Origin: Saprospirales bacterium
Lineage (GTDB): Bacteria; Bacteroidota; Bacteroidia; Chitinophagales; Saprospiraceae
Reading direction: 5' to 3'
Length of the DNA stretch: 5,521 nucleotides
NCBI GenBank assembly: GCA_024642645.1
Contig: JAHEAS010000279.1
Span: 1-5,521 of the forward strand
Shown here: one piece after another, positions 1 to 5,521 of the stretch
Layout: the number at the start of each line of letters is the position of its first letter
Numbering within the stretch: the first letter of the stretch is position 1
Translations under genes and position numbers: made by a program
The notes under the pieces: generated by a model
What the model was told of the DNA's origin: nothing
The model's input: the letters and a program-made list of their open reading frames with translations, nothing else
The model's database searches: none

Positions 1-1
1 G

Positions 2-193
2 CCGGGCGAATCTGATTCGGTTTTGGTGAAAATGATCGTGATATACGGCCAATCTGGTGCTTCATTGGCCAACGTGGCAGAAATTGCCGGCGCTGAAGAC
101 CAAAATGGTGTTTTTATTACCGACACAGACTCTACGCCGAATAACGGAAACCCTAATGAGGATGATATTGATGATGAGACTGTTGAAATACTA
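2..193 (+). other. C-terminal part of a DUF11-like beta domain with acidic tail (residues 1-64)
   Basis: The segment reads through a motif like ANVAEIAGAEDQNG followed by DTDSTPNN and an EDDIDDE stretch. In many Bacteroidota surface proteins DUF11-type repeats end in just this way: a conserved AEI strand, then a D-DSTP-N turn and an Asp/Glu-rich tail that probably binds calcium. Only the end of the domain is in the window; the first part, and possibly further copies, would lie upstream. The family assignment comes from motif memory, and calcium binding is inferred from the acidic residues. Confidence 0.6.
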
Positions 194-3100
194 CCGCATG
201 ACCCAACTGGATATATTTACTGTGACAAAACTGGCGAGCTAATCACTGGAGGCACCATAACCATTACCGGGCCGAATGGAATTCCGAACAGTCAAGTGAA
301 TATTGTGCACAATGGTTCGCAGGGCTACTACGAGTTCTACACCAATGGTACACCGGGCATTTACACCCTTAGCTACTCGCACCCATTGGGTATCCCACTC
401 AGCCCCAATTGCTTGCCATCTGCTGGACCTTTTGACCCTACTGGAATGCAGGGCCCCGTGGTACTGGGCTCCGATACATTGAATGCTCAATACATTGAAG
501 ATAAAAACTGTGCAGCCAACCCATTTTACCTTTCATTTGAATTGGAGCCTGGAGACCCAATTATCCTGCACAACAACCTCCCAGTACAATGCATTCTAAT
601 CGCTTCCATAGTTTGTGAAGACGCTAACTACAACGACCAACAGGATGCCGGAGACCAGCCCATTGCCGGCGCAACCGTCCATCTTTACGATTGTGCTGAC
701 CTGACTACGCCTATTGCTACCACCGTGTCCGATTCGTTGGGGCATTACGAATTTAGTGGGCTTCAGCCCGGCAATTACATGGTTGGCTACGATCTGACAC
801 CAGATATTAGGCCGATTTCTTCTGGTATCATTGACGCAAACGGCTTCTCACCCTGCATTACGCTAAACTGGGGCCAGTGTGATACCACCACGGTGATTTG
901 CCTCTATGCATGCCCCAGTGTTTCTGCGGGCATTGATTTAGCACATTGCAACAACATTGAATCCAGTCAACTAAACGCTACTGTGCCTTATGGCAGTGGC
1001 AGTTTCGCATGGACGCCAACCACAGGACTCAGCAATCCAAATATTGCGAATCCAATTGCCACCCCAACAGCGACTGTCAGCTATGCCGTAACTTTTGATG
1101 ATGGCTTGGGCTGTGTGGACAGCGACACTATTTCGATAACTGTTGGAAACGCTCCCCCATTCCTGACCAATACGCCTTTTGCCGATACCACCATTGACTG
1201 CACCAGCCCTTTGACCCCCATTGAAATACCCACGTTCGCTGATGGATGTGGCAGTAACGTTACGGTGAGTCTCGACAGCACCTTGACAACGAACAACTGT
1301 GGTTATGTAGTCATCCGAAACTGGACAGCAACCAACGTCAGCGGTATCAGTACGATATTTACCCAAACCGTAAATGTTGTGGACAATACGCCGCCTGTTA
1401 TGTTTGCGACGCACGCTTTCTTTGGTGAAATACACCACGGCGATACCCTCTATGCAGACTGCACGCAGATTCCATCGCTCGATTCGCTGGGATTTTCGGC
1501 GTATGATTTTTGCTCCGCAACAACGCATAATTTCACCGAAAACGTGACCTATGGCAACTGTCCCGTGGATGGGTTCCTCCAAAGCCGCTATTGTGGCTGG
1601 ACCGCCACCGACGCTTGTGGAAATACCGACAGCCTTTACTTTTGGGTCATTATCACAGACAACCTGCCACCAACGCTGGCCGGGGTTCCCGCTGATTTAA
1701 GCCTACCGTGCAACCAAGCTGCGCCGCCCGTGGCTACCGTCACTGCAGCTGACCTGTGTTCGGGAGCCGTACCCGTGACTTTCAGTCAGACACAGACAGG
1801 CGGTGGCTGCACCACCACCATCACCCGCACTTGGACGGCTGTGGATGAATGTGGAAATATTGCCACGGCCCTGCAAACCATTTCACTTGCCACGGACAGC
1901 GTACCTCCTGTGCTGGCAGGAATCCCAGCAAATGCAAATGCAACTTGTAGCAACATCCCAATTGTACCGAATAATGTCTCGGCTACTGACAACTGTGACC
2001 AGAATGTAACCATTACCTTTAGCCAAATACAGAGTGGTGGCAACTGTAACTATCTGCTGACACGCACCTGGACGGCCACCGACGATTGTGGAAATTCGAC
2101 TTCCGCTTCGCAAATACTCATGTTGACTGATGACGACGCACCCGTGCTAGTCGGATTGCCTGTAGCCACCATAAACGCAAGCTGCGGCAGCCTGCCACCA
2201 GTGCCGACCGTCACTGCCACTGACGGTTGCGACCCAGATGTGCCAGTGACCTACAATCAAGCCCAGATAGGAACTGGCTGTGCCTTCACCGTCACTCGGA
2301 CCTGGACGGCTACCGATGACTGTGGGCATGCCACATCGTTTACCCAAACCATCCATGTAGTGGATGACCAAGGCCCGGTTATCTCAGTAACTGCTCCTGG
2401 TCTCACTTGGCTGAGCGATGGCGACACGCTCATCCGGCAGTGTAACCAAGCTATCTCCCTGACCTCAGGAAGTGCGGCTGCCGTGGATGCTTGCTGCTCG
2501 ACTCCTCCCACCATGACCTTCCACGAATATGTGACTGCTGGAAGCTGCCAGACTACCGGGTATATCCAATTGATGACTTGCGGCTGGATAGCTACGGACT
2601 GCTGTGGTAACGTGGACAGCCTGTTCTTTACGGTCATTGTGACGGACACGATACCGCCGAAACTCTACGGTGTGCCGGCCAACGTGGCCTTGCCTTGTGG
2701 CCAACTCCCATCGGCAACGCTGCCCACAGTTGTGGCGGTGGACAATTGCTCTAACAATCTAGTGGTCAGTTTCTCCGCAGACACCTTGGCAATACCCGGA
2801 GGTTTCAAAATAATTCGGACTTGGTCAGCAACGGACGCTTGTGGCAACACCGGCACAAAAAGCCAGACCATCACGGTGACCCTCACGGATGTAGTGCCGC
2901 CCGTTTTGGCCAATGTCCCAGCAGATATCAGCTTGAGCTGTGGAGCGGTTATCCCGCCTGCCCCCCCATCAGGGGTCGGGGGTGTGACAGCTACCGATTT
3001 CTGTGATTCGTCACCGACGATTACTTTCAGTGAAACCACCAGTGGCGGCGTTTCTTGTGGTACAATAATCAGGACTTGGACGGCTACCGACGATGCCGGA

Positions 3101-5521
3101 AACAGTAGCTCGGCCACCCAGACTATTACGATAAGTGATACAGTAGTACCTGTTTTTTCTGGTGTTTTGCCACAAAACTTGACAGTCGATTGCAGTGCTA
3201 TCCCTGCTGCTGCGATATTGACAGCAACGGATAACTGCGATGCAAATGTGCAGATTGTATTTGCGGAAACGCAAACCGGAAGCGGATGCAGCTACACCAT
3301 TCTCCGTACCTGGACGGCCACAGATGACTGCGGCAACCAGACCATTGCAGAGCAAACAATTGGAGTGAGTGATACGCAAGCACCTGTGTTTGCTGGGGTT
3401 ATTCCTCAAGATATGACAGTCGAGTGCAGTGCTATACCAGCTCCTGCAACTTTGACGGCGACGGATAACTGCGATTCAAATGTGCAAGTTGTATTTGCGG
3501 AAACGCAAACCGGAAGCGGATGCAACTATACCATCACCCGTACCTGGACGGCCACGGATGCCTGTGGCAACCAGACCATTGCGGAGCAAATACTGAACGT
3601 GGAAGACACCACGCCACCTGTGATGTTTGCGATCCATGCCTTCTTTGGGGAAATACACCACGGCGATACGCTGTTGGCAGACTGCTCGCAGATACCTTCG
3701 CTGGATTCGATTGGCTTCTCTGCTTATGACCTTTGCGGAGCGACCACCACTAATTTTACGGAAAATGTAACGCCAGGTAACTGTGCCACAGATGGCTACG
3801 CCGAACTACGCTACTGTGGCTGGACGGCGACCGATGCCTGTGGCAACACGGACAGCCTGTATTTCACGGTCATCATCAGTGACCAACTGCCGCCAACGCT
3901 GGTAAGTGTGCCAGCTGACATAACCTCAGCTTGCGGAGCAGTGCCGACTGCACCGACAGTTACCGCTACGGACAACTGCACGGCTTCGCCATTGGTAAGT
4001 ATGGTGGAAACTATCGTTGGCAATGGCTGTAACCTGACCATCACCCGTACCTGGACGGCCACGGACGACTGCGGGAACACAGCGACCCATATCCAAACTA
4101 TCACGGTTGGGGATACTGAAGCGCCTGTTTTTGCAGGTGTTTTACCACAAGATGTAAACTTGCAATGTGCTGACAGCGAGCCTGCTCCAGCTGTGCTGAC
4201 TGCTACGGACAACTGCGACAGCAGCGTGGTGGTAATCTATGACCAGACGCAATCAGGTTCAGGTTGCAATTATACGCTGACCCGCACTTGGGTTGCTACG
4301 GATGACTGCGGGAACACTGTCTCACACGTCCAAACCATAAATGTCAATGACATGGAAGCACCTGCTTTTGTGGAAATGATACCGCAGGACACAACAGTGC
4401 AATGCGGCAGCGTGCCAGCTCCAGGTTTGTTGACGGCCATTGACAACTGCGACACCAACGTGATTGTAACTTTTGACGAAGTGCAAAATGACACCAGCTG
4501 CGATTACACCCTGACTCGAATTTGGACGGCCACGGATGCCTGCGGCAACCAGACCGTTGCGCAGCAAATCATTACCGTGGTGGATACCAGCGCCATCAGA
4601 ATTGCTTTCACCAATCCTCTGCTGGTTGGACTGAGCGACGGGGACACCCTGACCTTATCCTGCAGCAACTTGACTGTGTTTAATGCGAGCGATGCGGTGG
4701 CAATAGATGGTTGCAGTTTTGCTCCGGTTGTTTTTAAAGACCTCGGCGCAACAAACGGCAACTGTCTAACGGATGGATTCGTCCAAATGATAAACAGCCG
4801 ATGGACCGCTACAGACACCTGCGGGAACACGGCTGCCATCAACTTGTGCATCGTGGTGGTGGACAACGAGCCACCGGTGCTCAGCGACGTGCCTGCGGAC
4901 ATGACCATCAATTGCAGTGAACCATTGCCGCCATGCGGCAACCCGATAGCGACAGACGCATGTGGCAATGCCAATGTGACTTCGACTACTATTACCGTTG
5001 CTACCGCCAACGGCTTTGACCAAATATGCACCTGGACGGCAACGGATGATTGTGGCAATATTGCGACAGCAACCTGCACGGTTCACGTGGTGGAAAGCAG
5101 CATGCCCGATATCAGCGGAGTGCCTGCGGACAGCACCATCTATTTATCAAATGGCGAAACCGTACCAACCGTGGCTACAGTCACAGCAGTGGATGGCTGC
5201 CCAGCAGCTCCAATAGCGGTGATGTTCAACGAAACTACGCAGCCGCTGGGCAATGGCTGCAACTACAAGGTTATCCGCACTTGGACGGCAACAGACGGTG
5301 ATGGCAATACCGTTACACAGCAGCAGGAAATCATGGTCGTGGGTTTCAACGATGCCATTGTAGCATCGCAATCGCCAGACACCTGCGGGATGGGCGTTGG
5401 GGCTGTAACATTGGCACCAGCGAACTATAGTTTCACTTGGAGTGATGGTGCAACAGGTGCCGAGCGCACTAATCTGACATTAGGGACCTATTCCATCACA
5501 GCAACTAACGATGGTTGTGCG
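2..5521 (+). CDS. Giant multidomain HYR-like repeat surface protein (internal fragment, open at both ends)
   Basis: One frame is free of stops for 1840 codons; base 1 is the last base of the preceding codon. Neither the start nor the stop lies in the window, so true length is unknown and exceeds 1840 residues. Domains in order are a DUF11-like tail, an unnamed beta-rich domain, an SdrD_B-like domain, a PKD-like domain, seventeen HYR-like units and a SprB-like repeat. The composition is rich in Thr, Ser, Asp, Asn, Gly, Val and Cys and poor in Lys and Arg, and no transmembrane segment is seen, as expected for a secreted beta-sandwich protein. Known relatives of these domains sit in exported Bacteroidota proteins, often carried by type IX secretion and anchored by a C-terminal domain that would lie downstream. 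A surface adhesin or stalk role is inferred; no catalytic motif is visible. All in-frame ATGs, including base 32, fall inside domains and lack a convincing ribosome binding site. Confidence 0.95.
200..589 (+). other. Beta-rich extracellular domain of unassigned family (residues 67-196)
   Basis: It begins DPTGYIYCDKTGELITGG and continues with Gly/Asn/Tyr-rich strands, including GYYEFYTNGTPGIYTLSY, which resembles the core of carboxypeptidase-regulatory-like or CnaB-type folds (a 'G-Y-F-----G-Y-l' pattern). Three Cys are visible before the next domain, at YCDK, NCLP and NCAA. Similar 'YCDKTG--ITGG' segments occur, from memory, after DUF11 blocks in secreted bacterial proteins, but I cannot name the family with certainty. 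A role as a spacer or ligand-binding module is possible; nothing suggests an enzyme. Confidence 0.45.
590..913 (+). other. SdrD_B / CnaB-like prealbumin-type domain (residues 197-304)
   Basis: The order of motifs matches the SdrD_B family: VCEDANYNDQQDAGDQPIAG (a D-N-N--D-GD acidic loop), then ATVHLYDC, a strand ending TTVSDSLGHYEFSGLQPGNY, and MVGYDLTP. In characterised SdrD_B domains the D-N-DG---GE loop binds calcium and stiffens the stalk; the same Asp/Asn residues are present here. The domain ends at a Cys cluster (QCDTTTVICLYAC) with three Cys within 14 residues, which may close disulfides with C197 and the Cys of LYDC. The fold is confident; calcium binding is inferred from family knowledge. 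Confidence 0.8.
914..1150 (+). other. PKD/Ig-like domain (residues 305-383)
   Basis: The segment starts PSVSAGIDLAHCNN, continues with a Ser/Gly strand to FAWTPTTGLSNPNIANP, then TPTATVSYAVTFDDGLGCVDSDTISITV. The W-P-TGLS-P-I-NP-A-P--T--Y-V----GC motif is the signature of a PKD-like/Ig-like module very common in Bacteroidota gliding and adhesion proteins. The two Cys flank the domain core and could form one disulfide. It directly precedes the HYR-like array without a visible linker. Confidence 0.75.
1151..1390 (+). repeat. HYR-like unit 1, divergent first unit (residues 384-463)
   Basis: This is the first unit of the array and the least typical. The central motif reads RNWTATNVSG in place of RTWTATDDCGN, so the Cys and the acidic pair are absent, while the other three Cys (IDC, DGC, NNC) remain. 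It may act as a cap at the junction with the PKD-like domain. Weak similarity to the other units fits either an old duplication or relaxed constraint at the array edge. Confidence 0.8.
1391..1666 (+). repeat. Long HYR-like unit L1, subtype A (residues 464-555)
   Basis: This 92-residue unit carries extra sequence relative to short units: about nine residues near the start (MFATHAFFGEIHHGDTL) and about five before the core motif, which reads RYCGWTATDACGNTDSL. It has five Cys, the extra one directly before GW. It is nearly the same as L3, found 741 codons downstream, at both protein and DNA level. Paired His residues (HAFFGEIHHGD) could bind a metal, but that is only a suggestion from composition. 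Confidence 0.85.
2372..2653 (+). repeat. Long HYR-like unit L2, subtype B (residues 791-884)
   Basis: This 94-residue unit shares the long-unit frame with L1 (GDTL then Cys; TCGWIATDCCGNVDSLFF) but its start reads WLSDGDTLIRQC, as in L4. It has seven Cys, the most of any unit, including two CC pairs (DACCS and DCCGN). The odd number implies a free or inter-unit Cys, unless one pair forms a vicinal disulfide. Confidence 0.85.
2654..3145 (+). repeat. HYR-like units 7 and 8, variant short units (residues 885-1048)
   Basis: Unit 7 (2654-2896) lacks the third Cys, having IPGGFKIIRTW where others have GSGC-YTITRTW, and uses TWSATDACGN. Unit 8 (2897-3145) lacks the fourth Cys, with TWTATDDAGN, and has a Pro/Gly-rich insertion (PPAPPSGVGG) near its start. 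Each unit therefore has three Cys. The two adjacent odd units could share an inter-unit disulfide, which is speculative. The rest of the core, including P-ADI--C and DNC or DFC, is kept. Confidence 0.8.
3146..3613 (+). repeat. Adjacent near-identical HYR-like units 9 and 10 (residues 1049-1204)
   Basis: Both units are exactly 78 residues and belong to a subfamily that begins PVFAGV-PQD-TV-C rather than PPVLAGVPADI. From DNC to the core motif they share NVQ-VFAETQTGSGC-YTI. At DNA level, 36 bases are identical between 3255-3290 and 3489-3524, an offset of 234 bases. This is the strongest sign of recent tandem duplication or gene conversion in the array. Units 13 and 14 (4121-4588) belong to the same subfamily and form a second adjacent pair. 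Confidence 0.9.
3614..3889 (+). repeat. Long HYR-like unit L3, subtype A, near copy of L1 (residues 1205-1296)
   Basis: It has 92 residues and five Cys, with the same order of motifs as L1: PPVMFA-HAFFGEIHHGDTL, then DC-QIPSLDS, GFSAYD, NFTENVT, RYCGWTATDACGNTDSLYF. The first half is almost unchanged from L1. The match starts at the D-TPPVMF junction and fades a few codons into the following unit (both continue PPTL--VPAD). The preceding units differ, so the duplicated block seems to have been one long unit plus a short flank. Confidence 0.9.
3890..4588 (+). repeat. HYR-like units 12-14, regular short units (residues 1297-1529)
   Basis: Three short units of 77, 79 and 77 residues start at 3890, 4121 and 4358, each with the regular four Cys. 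Unit 12 starts PPTLVSVPADIT, while 13 and 14 start APVFAGVLPQD and APAFVEMIPQD, as in units 9 and 10. Core motifs are TWTATDDCGN, TWVATDDCGN and IWTATDACGN. The core of unit 12 shares a 29-base identity with unit 10 (4037-4065 and 3530-3558), showing DNA-level similarity across the intervening long unit. Confidence 0.85.
4589..4870 (+). repeat. Long HYR-like unit L4, subtype B (residues 1530-1623)
   Basis: This 94-residue unit shares GLSDGDTLTLSC with L2 (WLSDGDTLIRQC). It differs from the other long units in two linked ways: the Cys before the core Trp is replaced (NSRWTATDTCGN) and a Cys appears later (INLCIVVVD). That later position is where canonical HYR domains carry their last Cys. The junction lacks PP (DTSAI), then returns to DNEPPVL at its end. 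Confidence 0.8.
4871..5101 (+). repeat. HYR-like unit 16, closest to canonical HYR (residues 1624-1700)
   Basis: It starts PPVLSDVPADMTINC and ends TWTATDDCGNIATATCTVHVVE. The ATCTVHV ending is the classical HYR ending (a Cys in the last strand), absent from nearly all the other units. It has six Cys, including LPPCGN and QICTW. The segment between them differs from the consensus (TDACGNANVTSTTITV), where a second CGN appears. Confidence 0.8.
5102..5341 (+). repeat. Terminal HYR-like unit 17 with two Cys lost (residues 1701-1780)
   Basis: The last unit keeps the frame (ISGVPADSTIYL, VTAVDGC, GNGCNYKVIRTWTATD) but has only two Cys. The first consensus Cys is replaced in TIYLSNGE, and the core reads TDGDGN in place of TDDCGN. 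Both changes occur in the same unit, and the DGDGN loop resembles a calcium-binding turn. The unit directly precedes the SprB-like repeat and may cap the array. Confidence 0.85.
5342..5521 (+). other. SprB-like repeat at the right edge (residues 1781-1840)
   Basis: After the last HYR-like unit the sequence reads DTCGMGVGAVTLAP, then YSFTWSDGATGAERTNLTLGTYSITATNDGCA. The pattern W-DGATG--R-NL--GTY-ITATN-GC matches the SprB repeat, named after the Flavobacterium johnsoniae gliding adhesin and common in Bacteroidota surface proteins. The conserved GC end falls at the window edge, so the repeat is complete or almost so. More copies usually follow in such proteins, but they would be outside the window. 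Confidence 0.75.

Larger units (their letters stand above)
1151..5341 (+). repeat. Array of 17 HYR-like Cys-containing units (residues 384-1780)
   Basis: Units begin at a D--PPV-type junction and centre on R-TWTATDDCGN. Unit starts: 1151, 1391 (long), 1667, 1904, 2138, 2372 (long), 2654, 2897, 3146, 3380, 3614 (long), 3890, 4121, 4358, 4589 (long), 4871 and 5102. Short units are 77-83 residues, long ones 92-94. The short-unit consensus is PPVLAGVPADIT--C, then P-VTATDNCD--V-V-F-ETQ-G-GC-YTITRTWTATDDCGN----QTITV-D. This agrees with the HYR (hyalin repeat) pattern, an Ig-like beta sandwich linked to cell adhesion, though these units lack some canonical HYR positions. Most short units hold four Cys. 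Distances between successive conserved Trp codons are 92, 78, 79, 78, 94, 79, 85, 78, 78, 92, 77, 79, 78, 93, 77 and 83 codons. The likely role is a stiff, protease-resistant stalk. The family name is from memory; the periodicity was read directly. Confidence 0.9.

Noticed and set aside
32..34. In-frame ATG near the left edge as the start of the gene
   Set aside because: No Shine-Dalgarno-like sequence precedes it, the frame is already open upstream of it, and it falls within a beta domain whose first part must lie before the window.
1803..2009. Short + strand frames in other phases (57-242, 1803-2009, 2821-3006, 3520-3729, 4998-5216, 5050-5301)
   Set aside because: Each overlaps the main frame fully, lacks a recognisable domain and has no credible ribosome binding site.
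2961..2982. C-run/G-run hairpin as a transcription terminator
   Set aside because: There is no following U tract and the reading frame continues through it for over 2.5 kb.
3146..3613. CRISPR-like or satellite-type array from the regular spacing of about 234 bases
   Set aside because: The period equals 78 codons, all copies are translated in one frame, and differences are mostly codon-level. It is a protein repeat.
1391..3889. The 2223-base direct repeat as the ends of a mobile element
   Set aside because: The copies are in-frame protein domains, with no transposase, terminal inverted repeat or target duplication between them.
4504..5079. 191-residue open frame on the minus strand, with further long minus-strand frames at 971-1582, 2665-3117, 3811-4212 and 2257-2649
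   Set aside because: They lie wholly antisense to the repeat gene. Their recurring PQ-SVAVQVR-like motif is just the reverse complement of the DNA that encodes TWTATDDCGN, so their repeats and length follow from the sense repeats.

Overview
The whole window lies inside one very large protein-coding gene on the + strand. The frame that starts at base 2 runs to base 5521 without a stop codon: 1840 codons, open at both ends. No start codon context, terminator, intergenic gap or RNA gene is visible, so there is no non-coding stretch to annotate. The encoded protein is an extracellular multidomain protein of the kind found in Bacteroidota, most likely a member of the Saprospiria (Lewinella, Haliscomenobacter or Saprospira-like). 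This placement rests on the domain mix (DUF11-type tail with a D-DSTPNN-type acidic signature, SdrD_B-like domain, PKD-like domain, HYR-like Cys repeats, SprB-like repeat) and is an inference, not a database result.

Layout in residues of the visible fragment: 1-64, end of a DUF11-like beta domain with an Asp/Asn-rich tail; 67-196, a beta-rich domain I cannot name with confidence; 197-304, an SdrD_B/CnaB-like prealbumin-type domain; 305-383, a PKD/Ig-like domain; 384-1780, an uninterrupted array of 17 HYR-like units, each carrying a version of the motif TWTATDDCGN; 1781-1840, a SprB-like repeat that reaches the right edge. In the array, thirteen units are short (77-83 residues) and four are long (92-94 residues). 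The long units recur after every three or four short ones and alternate between two subtypes (A, B, A, B), so there is a higher-order period of about 330-410 residues above the basic period of about 78.

The likely role is a rigid, disulfide-stabilised stalk or adhesin exported to the cell surface, probably by the type IX secretion system as for other Bacteroidota giants. The signal peptide and any C-terminal sorting domain would lie outside the window. The repeats show clear DNA-level duplication: a 36-base identity between adjacent units and a near-copy of a whole long unit 2223 bases apart. The array has therefore been remodelled by recombination, and its unit count may be an assembly hazard. 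I see no evidence of an operon, defence system, mobile element or CRISPR array. The interest of the window is the architecture and evolution of this giant repeat protein.
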